Positions 55,928 through 64,000 of a stretch of 64,000 nt of DNA are shown here, piece after piece. The notes under the pieces are model-generated. The model was given only the letters and a program-made list of their open reading frames with translations, did no database searches and was not told the origin of the DNA. Numbering within the stretch: position 1 is the stretch's first letter; each line of letters starts with the position of its first letter. The position numbers and the translations under genes are program-made. The stretch is from positions 186,001 through 250,000 of the forward strand of contig NZ_PEAY01000002.1 in the NCBI RefSeq assembly GCF_002807665.1, in the 5' to 3' direction. This DNA is from Neoalteromonas facilis. Its GTDB lineage: Bacteria; Pseudomonadota; Gammaproteobacteria; Enterobacterales; Alteromonadaceae.

Positions 55928-57556
55928 CTAGTGTTTAACTGGGGCACTGCCATTATGTGGGAGCGACGTCGCCGGTTTGATTTGCCATTGCGTTCCGTCT
56001 ATTGCAATAGGATTGAACGTTGTTTCATTATTTTGTTGAAAGACATGCGCCGCATTTAACACATCCCAATCTTGCCATTGACCACTAATAAAACTCAATC
56101 CAATCGGTAGTTGCTTAATATCACCCATGGGCACACTCACGTGAGGATAACCTGCAATGGCGGCAGCCCAGCCAAATCCGAGCCATCCCCAAGGACCATG
56201 ATCACCAAACACGGTATCTATCTTAAATGCTGGATTATTGCTCGGCGCAACCAACAATGAGACATTGTGCTCTGCCAACAGTCGATCAATCCCTTCTTCT
56301 CGTGTCGATGTTTGAACGAGCGCTAAATTTTTCGCATACACTTCACTGTCCAATGTGGGAGCTTGTTGCGCCTTTATAAAAATCGATTGATCAAATAAAG
56401 CGAGCTCGCGAGTAGATTGTTGATTGAATTTGATTAAATCATCGAGTGATCGAGCCTGTTTAATATTAGGCGCTGATGCGAGGTATTGATTAACCGAAGG
56501 TTCAAATTCGCTCAGTAGCACGCCATATGAGGCATCCCAAAAATCATCGGGTACAGAGAAATCGGTAATATCCACCAATTCCGCACCAGCCGCTGCTAAA
56601 GATGACAACGCTTTGTCAAACAGCGCTATAATTTCCGGCCGCTGACCTTGATGGCTGCGCATAACGCCTATACGAACTCCTGCTAACGTTTGGGTAAACG
56701 GCTTCGCTAGATCCTCTTTGCGCAGATCCGCCGCTGCCGTCGCGTTATCTTTGGGGTCGCTTCCCGCCATCGCATAGGCTAATAAAGCCGCATCCTTGAC
56801 CGATTGCGCCATCGGTCCGGCTGTGTCTTGAGAGGGGGATATTGGCACAATGTGGGTTCTGGAAAGCAAACCTATAGTAGGTTTATAACCGACAATACCG
56901 TTCATGCTGGCGGGGCAGATAACTGAGCCATTGGTCTCGGTGCCTATCGCTATCGGGGCTAACCCAATGGCAATGGCAGCACCAGAGCCTGATGAAGAGC
57001 CACAAGGGGAGCGAGACAAATCGTGCGGATTAAGTGTTTGCCCAGCAACACCGCTCCAGCCACTGATAGAATCTTCGGAGCGAAAATTCGCCCATTCTGA
57101 TAAGTTGGTTTTACCTAGCACGATCATACCGGCGTCTCTTAAGCGCGCTATGATAGGAGCATCTCTGTCAGTACGGTTGTCGATAAGCGCTAAAGAACCT
57201 GCAGTAGTGGCTAATTCACGTGTGTCGATATTGTCTTTGATCAGCACTGGGATCCCGTGAAGTGGTCCACGCACTTTTCCCTGGACTCTTTCTAAATCGC
57301 GCATCAATGCGTCTTCTCTTGCAAATGGATTGATACTGATAACACTGTTTATGGTGGGCCCTTGATGGTCATATTGTTGGATACGTGCGACGTAATGATC
57401 CACTAACGCAACAGAGGTGATATTACCTGCGGCTAACTGTTCAGACAGTTCATACACAGAATACTGCCACCAATTCGTTTGATTATTTTTTTCGCGGGGC
57501 TGGGCAGCACACCCCAGTAATAAAAAAAGCAGGGTGATAACACTTAGCGCCTTCAT
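55928..57556 (-). CDS. Amidase-signature lipoprotein
   Basis: A 542-residue amidase. A lipoprotein signal ends in LLGC (lipid-attached Cys16). The Ser-cisSer-Lys triad is Lys in GIPVLIKDNID, Ser in SPCGSSSGSGAA and Ser in GTETNGSVICPAS. It hydrolyses an amide bond, of unknown substrate, in the periplasm or at the membrane. It lies 8 bases after the solute-binding protein gene on the same strand, so a joint role in use of an amide compound is plausible. It converges on the HiPIP gene. Confidence 0.92.
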   Translation of the reverse strand: MKALSVITLLFLLLGCAAQPREKNNQTNWWQYSVYELSEQLAAGNITSVALVDHYVARIQQYDHQGPTINSVISINPFAREDALMRDLERVQGKVRGPLHGIPVLIKDNIDTRELATTAGSLALIDNRTDRDAPIIARLRDAGMIVLGKTNLSEWANFRSEDSISGWSGVAGQTLNPHDLSRSPCGSSSGSGAAIAIGLAPIAIGTETNGSVICPASMNGIVGYKPTIGLLSRTHIVPISPSQDTAGPMAQSVKDAALLAYAMAGSDPKDNATAAADLRKEDLAKPFTQTLAGVRIGVMRSHQGQRPEIIALFDKALSSLAAAGAELVDITDFSVPDDFWDASYGVLLSEFEPSVNQYLASAPNIKQARSLDDLIKFNQQSTRELALFDQSIFIKAQQAPTLDSEVYAKNLALVQTSTREEGIDRLLAEHNVSLLVAPSNNPAFKIDTVFGDHGPWGWLGFGWAAAIAGYPHVSVPMGDIKQLPIGLSFISGQWQDWDVLNAAHVFQQNNETTFNPIAIDGTQWQIKPATSLPHNGSAPVKH

Positions 57557-57564
57557 AACAATCC

Positions 57565-58347
57565 TTATTGGTCTTTGTGAAGTAAATCGACCAGATTAAA
57601 TTCCATCAATAGAGCGTCGTAGGTTCCATCAGAAATAGCTAACGCTAACTCGCGGTTAAATCCTTCACGGATATCGGCATCTGGAATACCCGCTGAATAG
57701 ACACTCTTTGGAAACAAACGATGGATTTTCACGTCTTTGTTGCGAAGTTCGGGTTCAACCAACAAGCGAAAATGCCGGAAAATATTTTCATCCATCACCG
57801 CTACGTCAACACTGCCGCGCAACAACAATGTCACTTGGTTTTTTTGGTCGGGCAATTCTATGTAGTCAGGGCGATTATTAACTGCTGCGGCATATTGTCT
57901 TCCCAACACGGTGGTGGCAGTTTGAAAGGCGATAACCGAATAGAGGTTTAATGAATCTACAGTCGTGAGGGCGATATCATTTGACGCTAGGGTGATGGCA
58001 ACATTTTGATAAGCGATGTAGGGGGCTGAATACCACTCAGGCACAATTTCATGGTATTTGTTCATGGTTAGGCCGATATCAACCTGACCGGTTGTTAACA
58101 TATTCGCTGTGCGCCCAAAGGGAACGTATATGACGGATATGTCGTGTCCCAATTTGCGCATGATGTACCGCGTCAACTCCAACTCAAAGCCACTGTTGGC
58201 CTCACGGATAACATAGGGCGGCTTATGCCAGCCAACGGCTACGGTATAGCTATTGGCCATGCTAAGTGGGCTAATAGTTAACAGTAGGAATGCGTTCAGC
58301 GCGCCAAGCCAGGCTTTCCACTTCAAATGTAAAATTTTCATATTCAC
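57565..58347 (-). CDS. Periplasmic solute-binding protein, family 3 type
   Basis: A 260-residue exported protein: signal peptide to about residue 32 (LLLTISPLSMANS), then the amino-acid-binding fold (VAVGWHKPPYVIRE, GFELELTRYIMRKLG, QVDIGLTMNKYHEIVPEWYSAPY). No ABC permease or ATPase is nearby, so it may be an orphan receptor, or serve the adjacent amidase. GTG at 58347 with AGG nine bases upstream is the likely start; an ATG two codons later is possible. Confidence 0.88.
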   Translation of the reverse strand: MNMKILHLKWKAWLGALNAFLLLTISPLSMANSYTVAVGWHKPPYVIREANSGFELELTRYIMRKLGHDISVIYVPFGRTANMLTTGQVDIGLTMNKYHEIVPEWYSAPYIAYQNVAITLASNDIALTTVDSLNLYSVIAFQTATTVLGRQYAAAVNNRPDYIELPDQKNQVTLLLRGSVDVAVMDENIFRHFRLLVEPELRNKDVKIHRLFPKSVYSAGIPDADIREGFNRELALAISDGTYDALLMEFNLVDLLHKDQ

Positions 58348-58417
58348 GAGTGGTTACCTCGTCAAATGTTTGCCTGTCTTTGATAATATACGCTAAATCG
58401 TAAAAATGAGAACAAAT

Positions 58418-59299
58418 ATGGCGTGGTTACAAATAATTGTTGATACGCAATCAACAAAAGCGGAATCAGTAGGGGATTGGCTGAGTTTTCATGGCGCACA
58501 GGCGGTCACCTTAGTTGATGGAAAAGATACGCCAATGTATGAACCTAAGCCTGGCGAATTAATGCTGTGGCCAGACACGCGGGTAGTAGGATTGTTCGAC
58601 AGTGAAACGGATATTCAAACACTTGGTAAGGCCCTGCAAACATCAGGCATTTTATCTGACGACGACAAGCTAAAGTATGAACAGTTAGAAGATAAAGATT
58701 GGATACGCGAGTGGATGGACAGTTTTCACCCCATGCAGTTCGGTCAGCGTTTGTGGATTTGCCCAAGCTGGCGTGAAGTCCCCGACCCCACTGCGGTAAA
58801 TGTACTGCTGGATCCAGGCCTCGCGTTTGGAACCGGTACGCATCCAACGACGGCTTTGTGTTTGGAGTGGTTGGATAGCATCGATGTCAGCAAAAAGCAG
58901 ATTGTCGATTTTGGGTGCGGCTCAGGTATTTTGGGCGTGGCAGCGTTGAAATTGGGCGCATCGCATTGCGTCGGCATTGATATTGACCCTCAGGCGCTAT
59001 TGGCCACGACAGAAAATGCGAAACGCAATGATGTGAGTGAGCAATTTGATGTGTATTTGCCCGAACACCAGCCGTCTTTGCAAGCTGATGTAGTCGTAGC
59101 CAATATTTTATCAGGCCCACTTTTGGAGCTGAGAGGGGTGATCACTGACTACTGTAAACAAGGAGGATTACTCGTATTGTCAGGCATACTGGCTGAGCAA
59201 GTCCCTGAGATAGAAAGACATTACTCAGAGAACTTTGAATTAGAGCCGTCGAAAGTCAGCGGTGAGTGGGCACGTGTGAGTGGTAGACGCCGCTGTTAG
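58418..59299 (+). CDS. prmA: Ribosomal protein L11 methyltransferase
   Basis: A 293-residue enzyme that trimethylates ribosomal protein L11. The N-terminal L11-recognition domain precedes a SAM-binding domain with DFGCGSGILGVAALKLGA, and the catalytic NILSGPL motif follows LQADVVVA. I use the ATG at 58418 (MAWLQIIVD), giving the same length as E. coli PrmA; an in-frame ATG four codons upstream is possible. Confidence 0.97.
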   Translation: MAWLQIIVDTQSTKAESVGDWLSFHGAQAVTLVDGKDTPMYEPKPGELMLWPDTRVVGLFDSETDIQTLGKALQTSGILSDDDKLKYEQLEDKDWIREWMDSFHPMQFGQRLWICPSWREVPDPTAVNVLLDPGLAFGTGTHPTTALCLEWLDSIDVSKKQIVDFGCGSGILGVAALKLGASHCVGIDIDPQALLATTENAKRNDVSEQFDVYLPEHQPSLQADVVVANILSGPLLELRGVITDYCKQGGLLVLSGILAEQVPEIERHYSENFELEPSKVSGEWARVSGRRRC

Positions 59300-59427
59300 C
59301 GCTTAATTCTTGGTCAGACCAGAATTTAAAAGTCAATACCCCAAACTAAAATATTGTGCAAAAAATAGCCTTTTCATTTGTGTGAAAATCCGTAAAATGC
59401 GGCCTTCTTTGCGAAGTAGGTCGTTTT

Positions 59428-60441
59428 TTGAACAGTCAATTGCTTAAATCCATCACGATTGGTCACCACAAACTAGACAACAATGTCTTGTTAGCGCCGA
59501 TGGCGGGTGTCACGGATAGGCCATTTAGGCAAATGTGCAAAAGAATGGGGGCAGGTCTGGTAGTGTCTGAGATGCTATCAAGTAACCCCGAAGTGTGGAG
59601 TTCTAGAAAGTCTCGTCAGCGAATGGACCACACCGGTGAGGTGGGTATCCGTTCGGTGCAAATCGCTGGTTCAGAACCGCAACTCATGGCTCAGGCAGCC
59701 CAATTTAATGTTGATAATGGTGCACAAATCATTGATATCAACATGGGATGCCCAGCAAAAAAGGTGAATAAGAAGCTGGCAGGCTCTGCTTTGCTTCAAG
59801 ATCCCGACCTAGTTCAGCAAATAGTAATCGCAGTGGTTGACGCCGTCGATGTACCCGTTACGTTAAAAATTCGTACGGGGTGGAATCGAGATAATCGAAA
59901 TGGTGTCGAAATTGCAAAAATTGCCGAAGCGAGTGGTATTGCATCCTTGGCCGTACATGGCAGAACACGCGAGTGTATGTACAAAGGCGAGGCTGAGTAC
60001 GAAACCATCGCAGCAATTAAAGATGCTGTCTCAATCCCAGTTATAGCAAACGGGGATATCACAAGCCCTGAGAAGGCCGCAGAGGTTATGCGACAAACTG
60101 GGGTGGATGGCGTCATGATTGGCCGTGGCGCGCAGGGGAATCCTTGGATTTTCAAGCAAATCATAGAGCATTTTCAAACCGGACGAAAAGCTCAGTTGCC
60201 GTCTATTGATGAGCAACATCAAGTACTGCGAGAGCATGTAATTAATGTACAGCAGTTTTATTCTGGCATCAGTGGTGTGCGTATTGCACGTAAACACGTC
60301 GGTTGGTATTTAGCAGAGCACGACACCGATCGCCAGTTTCGCAGTTTTTTCAATGGTATCCATACGGATGTTGAACAGTTGGAAGCAATTGATAATTTTT
60401 TCCAGCAGCAACGCGAATCAGGTGTTTCAAGTGCTGCTTAA
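59428..60441 (+). CDS. dusB: tRNA dihydrouridine synthase B
   Basis: A 337-residue flavoenzyme that makes dihydrouridine in tRNA. LLAPMAGVTDRPFR, INMGCPAKKVNKKLAGSALL (with the catalytic Cys), HGRTRECMYKGEA and GDITSPEKAAEVM are typical. The start is TTG at 59428 or 59440; there is no ATG before the conserved region. It is the first gene of the dusB-fis operon, 30 bases before fis. Confidence 0.97.
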   Translation: MNSQLLKSITIGHHKLDNNVLLAPMAGVTDRPFRQMCKRMGAGLVVSEMLSSNPEVWSSRKSRQRMDHTGEVGIRSVQIAGSEPQLMAQAAQFNVDNGAQIIDINMGCPAKKVNKKLAGSALLQDPDLVQQIVIAVVDAVDVPVTLKIRTGWNRDNRNGVEIAKIAEASGIASLAVHGRTRECMYKGEAEYETIAAIKDAVSIPVIANGDITSPEKAAEVMRQTGVDGVMIGRGAQGNPWIFKQIIEHFQTGRKAQLPSIDEQHQVLREHVINVQQFYSGISGVRIARKHVGWYLAEHDTDRQFRSFFNGIHTDVEQLEAIDNFFQQQRESGVSSAA

Positions 60442-60471
60442 TATAAATTTTTACAACTGAGCAGGTAGTAT

Positions 60472-60765
60472 ATGTTCGATCAAAATATAACTTCACCCTT
60501 TACAACGACAGTGACCACACCGTCTCAAACGTTGGCAGAAAAGCCATTGCGTGATTCGGTTAAGCAAGCGGTTGCTAAGTATTTAAAGGAGTTGAACAAC
60601 AACGATATAGACAACTTGTATGAGTTGGTCTTGGCGGAGCTAGAAGCGCCGTTGTTGGAAGAAGTGATGAAGTATACTCGCGGAAACCAAACGCGCGCTT
60701 CTGTATTAATGGGTATCAACCGCGGTACGTTGCGTAAGAAACTCAAGCAATACGGAATGAACTAA
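60472..60765 (+). CDS. fis: Nucleoid-associated regulator Fis
   Basis: A 97-residue DNA-bending protein with a C-terminal helix-turn-helix ([29 protein letters not shown]), nearly identical to Fis throughout gammaproteobacteria. It stimulates rRNA promoters and site-specific recombination. Operon with dusB, followed by a terminator. Confidence 0.99.
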   Translation: MFDQNITSPFTTTVTTPSQTLAEKPLRDSVKQAVAKYLKELNNNDIDNLYELVLAELEAPLLEEVMKYTRGNQTRASVLMGINRGTLRKKLKQYGMN

Positions 60766-60780
60766 GTTACATGCGACCAA

Positions 60781-60804
60781 AAAGCACCCTCGGGTGCTTT
60801 TTTT
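60781..60804 (+). terminator. fis terminator
   Basis: AAAGCACCC and GGGTGCTTT form a 9-bp stem with a 2-base loop and a following T run. Confidence 0.92.
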
Positions 60805-60850
60805 GTTTTCAAACCACTAGCGTAATAACTTCAATCGTAGAAAAAACACC

Positions 60851-62446
60851 ATGGCAAATCCTATTAAACGCGCACTACTAAGTGTTTCTGATAAAACCGG
60901 TATTCTTGACTTCGCTCAGCAGCTTCACAATGCGGGCGTTGAATTGCTTTCCACAGGCGGTACAGCGAAATTGCTGGCAGACAATGGTCTGCCCGTTATC
61001 GAAGTATCAGATCATACGGGTCACCCCGAAATCATGGACGGTCGAGTTAAAACATTACACCCTAAAATTCATGGTGGAATTTTAGCGCGTCGCGGGCAAG
61101 ATGAAGCCGTCATGACGGAAAATGGAATCAAACCAATTGATTTGGTTGTGGTGAACTTATATCCGTTTGCACAAACGGTTGCAGACCCAAACTGTAGCCG
61201 CGAAGACGCGATAGAGAATATTGATATCGGTGGCCCTACGATGGTGCGCGCGGCTGCTAAGAATCACAAAGATGTGACTATCGTGGTTAATGCAACTGAT
61301 TACGCACGCGTTGTGACTGATATGCAAAGTAACAACGGGGCAGTGAGTGACGCATTGCGTTTTGACCTTGCCATAAAAGCGTTTGAACATACCGCAGAGT
61401 ATGACGGCATGATTGCCAATTATTTTGGTGCACGTTTGGACCAAGATGACAGCCATGAGCACACAGAAGATTGTCACCACAGTGAGTTTCCGCGCACGTT
61501 TAATATGCAGTTAAGCAAGAAGCAAGATTTACGTTATGGTGAAAACTCGCACCAGCAAGCTGCATTCTATGTTGAAAATACTATTCAGGAAAATTCAGTC
61601 GCAACGGCTCAACAGCTTCAGGGCAAAGAATTGTCCTTCAACAATATTGCCGATACAGATGCCGCGTTGGAATGTGTGAAAGAGTTTGAGCAACCCGCCT
61701 GTGTTATTGTGAAACATGCTAACCCGTGCGGTGTGGCGTTAGGTGACTCAATCCTTGAGGCCTACGAAAGAGCCTATCAAACTGACCCCACGTCAGCATT
61801 TGGCGGTATTATCGCATTTAACCGTACCCTCGACGAAGCCACTGCTGAAGCGATCATTTCTCGTCAATTTGTTGAAGTCATCATTGCGCCAGATGTCAGT
61901 GAAGCTGCGCTAGCGGTGTGTAGTGCGAAACAAAATGTGCGCGTATTGGCCTGTGGTGATTGGCAAGGTCAATTGACCGAAGGTTATGACTTCAAGCGGG
62001 TTAATGGCGGCCTCTTGGTACAAGAGCGTGATTTTGGCATGGTTGAAATGGAAGACTTGCAAGTCGTTACTAAGGTTAAGCCAACCGAAGAACAATTAAA
62101 CGATCTCATGTTCACGTGGAAAGTGGCTAAATACGTGAAATCTAATGCGATTGTGTATTGTAAAGATGGCATGACCATCGGTGTAGGTGCAGGTCAAATG
62201 AGCCGAGTATATTCCGCTAAAATTGCGGGTATCAAAGCGGCCGATGAAAACTTGCAGGTAGAAGGCTGTGTTATGGCATCTGACGCATTTTTCCCATTCA
62301 GAGATGGCATTGATGCAGCTGCGGCTGCTGGCGTTAAAGCAGTTATTCAACCGGGTGGCTCAATGCGAGATGAGGAAGTCATTGCAGCAGCGGATGAGCA
62401 CGGTATTGCTATGGTATTCACCGGCATGCGCCATTTCCGTCACTAA
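60851..62446 (+). CDS. purH: Bifunctional AICAR transformylase / IMP cyclohydrolase
   Basis: A 531-residue enzyme for the last two steps of purine synthesis to IMP. The N-terminal IMP cyclohydrolase has [15 protein letters not shown] and [14 protein letters not shown]-like segments ([20 protein letters not shown]); the C-terminal transformylase has [10 protein letters not shown] and [16 protein letters not shown] short His-Glu-rich insert ([12 protein letters not shown], about 208-219) lies near the domain junction. Followed by purD after 20 bases. Confidence 0.98.
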   Translation: MANPIKRALLSVSDKTGILDFAQQLHNAGVELLSTGGTAKLLADNGLPVIEVSDHTGHPEIMDGRVKTLHPKIHGGILARRGQDEAVMTENGIKPIDLVVVNLYPFAQTVADPNCSREDAIENIDIGGPTMVRAAAKNHKDVTIVVNATDYARVVTDMQSNNGAVSDALRFDLAIKAFEHTAEYDGMIANYFGARLDQDDSHEHTEDCHHSEFPRTFNMQLSKKQDLRYGENSHQQAAFYVENTIQENSVATAQQLQGKELSFNNIADTDAALECVKEFEQPACVIVKHANPCGVALGDSILEAYERAYQTDPTSAFGGIIAFNRTLDEATAEAIISRQFVEVIIAPDVSEAALAVCSAKQNVRVLACGDWQGQLTEGYDFKRVNGGLLVQERDFGMVEMEDLQVVTKVKPTEEQLNDLMFTWKVAKYVKSNAIVYCKDGMTIGVGAGQMSRVYSAKIAGIKAADENLQVEGCVMASDAFFPFRDGIDAAAAAGVKAVIQPGGSMRDEEVIAAADEHGIAMVFTGMRHFRH

Positions 62447-62466
62447 TAGAGTCCAAGGAGTTAGTT

Positions 62467-63753
62467 GTGAAAGTATTAATCATTGGCAGTGGTGGTCGAG
62501 AGCATGCACTAGCCTGGAAAGCAGGTCAGTCTGAAAGCGTTGAGAAAGTTTTCGTAGCACCCGGTAACGCAGGTACCGACATCGAGCCTAACATTGAAAA
62601 CGTCGATATCGGTGTTGAAGATATCAACGGTTTGCTTGCCTTCGCGCAAGAGAACGCGATTGAACTTACCATCGTAGGCCCAGAGGCACCTCTAGTAATT
62701 GGCGTCGTTGATGCTTTCCGTGATGCGGGGTTAAAAATCTTTGGTCCAACACAGGCGGCGGCCCAATTAGAAGGTTCAAAAGCCTTTACCAAAGACTTTT
62801 TGGCTCGTCATGAAATCCCAACCGCGTTCTACTCGGTGTTTACCGAAGTAGAGCCTGCACTGGCCTACGTTAAGCAACACGGTGCTCCGATTGTGGTTAA
62901 AGCTGATGGTTTAGCCGCGGGTAAAGGCGTTATTGTTGCGATGACGGAACAGGAAGCGGAAGCCGCGATTCGTGACATGTTGTCTGGTAATGCCTTTGGT
63001 GAAGCGGGTAGCCGCGTAGTTATTGAAGAGTTTCTGGATGGAGAAGAAGCGTCGTTCATTGTGATGGTTGATGGCGAACATGTATTGGCGTTTGCCACGA
63101 GCCAAGATCACAAACGCGCAGGCGATGGTGATACGGGCCCTAATACGGGTGGCATGGGGGCCTACTCTCCTGCTCCGGTTGTTACACCAGAAATACACGC
63201 GCGTATTATGCAGGAAGTGATAGAGCCAACGGTTCAGGGGATGAAAGCGGAAGGGAATGAATATACCGGCTTTTTGTACGCTGGGCTTATGATCATGGCA
63301 GATGGAACGCCAAAAGTGATCGAATACAATTGTCGCTTCGGCGATCCTGAAACTCAACCTATCATGATGCGACTTCAGTCTGATTTGGTAGAACTGTGTT
63401 TGGCGGCTTGTGAGCGTGAATTACACACCAAGGAAATCAACTTTACACCAAATGCAGCGGTAGGCGTTGTCTTAGCAGCAGGTGGATATCCGGCAAGTTA
63501 TCCCAAAGGTGATGTGATCAACGGTTTAGACAATGTACCGAGCGCACTGGGTAAAGTATTCCATGCAGGCACGGTAAACGTTGATGGTCAAGTTGTCACT
63601 TCCGGTGGACGTGTGTTGTGTGCCACAGCGTTGGGCGAAAGCGTGACCGAAGCTCAACAAAAGGCATATGAGATAGTGGCCAAAATCGCGTGGAAAGATA
63701 TGTATTTCAGACGTGATATTGCTTACCGAGCGATCCGCAGAGAAAACGCGTAA
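62467..63753 (+). CDS. purD: Phosphoribosylamine--glycine ligase
   Basis: A 428-residue ATP-grasp enzyme, second step of purine synthesis. VLIIGSGGREHALAWK at the N-terminus, PGNAGTD, KADGLAAGKGV and MGAYSPAPVV are diagnostic. It starts at GTG 62467 with AAGGAG upstream. Operon with purH. Downstream, CGCTGCCC and GGGCAGCG can pair, but no T tract follows, so termination there is uncertain. Confidence 0.98.
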   Translation: MKVLIIGSGGREHALAWKAGQSESVEKVFVAPGNAGTDIEPNIENVDIGVEDINGLLAFAQENAIELTIVGPEAPLVIGVVDAFRDAGLKIFGPTQAAAQLEGSKAFTKDFLARHEIPTAFYSVFTEVEPALAYVKQHGAPIVVKADGLAAGKGVIVAMTEQEAEAAIRDMLSGNAFGEAGSRVVIEEFLDGEEASFIVMVDGEHVLAFATSQDHKRAGDGDTGPNTGGMGAYSPAPVVTPEIHARIMQEVIEPTVQGMKAEGNEYTGFLYAGLMIMADGTPKVIEYNCRFGDPETQPIMMRLQSDLVELCLAACERELHTKEINFTPNAAVGVVLAAGGYPASYPKGDVINGLDNVPSALGKVFHAGTVNVDGQVVTSGGRVLCATALGESVTEAQQKAYEIVAKIAWKDMYFRRDIAYRAIRRENA

Positions 63754-63915
63754 GTATAATCTGTTAGCGCTGCCCACTTTGCCGAAAAGGGGGCAGCGAA
63801 TCTATATCAATAAATGTTGATTAATATCGAGCAAATAGCATTTCTTTGTAGACTTTCCAGCTACGGTTAACTACGGTTATATCACTGAATTCTATATTTG
63901 ATTGTCGTACTGGCT

Positions 63916-64000
63916 GTGAAAAAATCGTATTTGCTTTCACTGTTGACGTTTCTCCCGTTAGGCTTTGCTTTCAATGCAACTGCCGATGAGAACGAAATCA
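63916..64000 (+). CDS. Exported protein, 3' end outside window
   Basis: A reading frame starting with GTG (MKKSYLLSLLTFLPLGFAFNATADE) runs to the window edge. The first ~23 residues are a signal peptide: KK, a hydrophobic core, then a small-residue cleavage site. What it encodes cannot be told. Confidence 0.55.
   Translation, partial: MKKSYLLSLLTFLPLGFAFNATADENEI

Noticed and set aside
63766-63799. CGCTGCCC/GGGCAGCG inverted repeat after purD as a terminator
   Set aside because: The stem is good but the loop is long and no T tract follows, so it is mentioned only under purD.

Overview
The window looks like a chromosome segment of a marine gammaproteobacterium of the Alteromonadales (Alteromonas/Aestuariibacter/Shewanella-like). 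The evidence is the gene content and order: glmS with a DeoR-type regulator and glmU, speA, groESL-fxsA-cutA-dsbD, aroQ-accB-accC, prmA-dusB-fis-purH-purD, an SO_0444-type metal permease, and DUF3718 and DUF3224 proteins. Taxonomy is inferred from this and not proven. No rRNA, tRNA or CRISPR array was seen.

Positions 1-11.6 kb hold a nitrate-linked anaerobic block: the end of moeB, a SirB2-like membrane protein, nnrS, two NarK-family transporters, a tail-anchored PP2C phosphatase/Ser-Thr kinase fusion, a hemerythrin protein, an Acg-like nitroreductase, a small conserved protein of unknown role, and nrdG-nrdD (oxygen-sensitive class III ribonucleotide reductase and activase). Regulatory sites tie the block together: a perfect FNR box plus two NrdR-like boxes before nrdG, an FNR-like box before the second narK, and NarL/NarP-type heptamer pairs in the narK intergenic region and before the small protein.

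Positions 11.7-19.66 kb are the complete transposition module of a Tn7-family element, tnsE-tnsD-tnsC-tnsB-tnsA, on the minus strand. Its right end carries three ~20-bp TnsB-type repeats and a TGT/ACA terminus, next to the 3' end of glmS, which is the classic attTn7 site. No left end was recognised between tnsE and the window start. The simplest reading is that the anaerobic/nitrate block is cargo of a large Tn7-like element whose left end lies before position 1.

Positions 19.7-24 kb are glmS, its DeoR-family regulator (with repeated TTCGAA operator candidates) and glmU. From 24-38 kb come a degenerate GGDEF protein, an EamA permease, alkylation repair genes (ogt and Ada-AlkA), a serine beta-lactamase-like hydrolase, speA, an XRE/membrane protein pair, a large M14 peptidase, small exported proteins, and a MerR-regulated metal permease with a textbook 20-bp-spacer promoter. 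From 38-47.5 kb lie groESL with a heat-shock promoter, fxsA, cutA, dsbD, an M23 peptidase, aroQ and accBC.

Positions 47.5-58.4 kb separate accC from prmA with lineage-variable genes: an outer-membrane-like protein, a hybrid histidine kinase, a FAN1-like VRR-NUC nuclease fused to a DEDDh exonuclease, HNH and flavin reductase genes, a HiPIP, an amidase lipoprotein and a solute-binding protein. The window ends with prmA, dusB-fis, purH-purD and the start of an exported protein.
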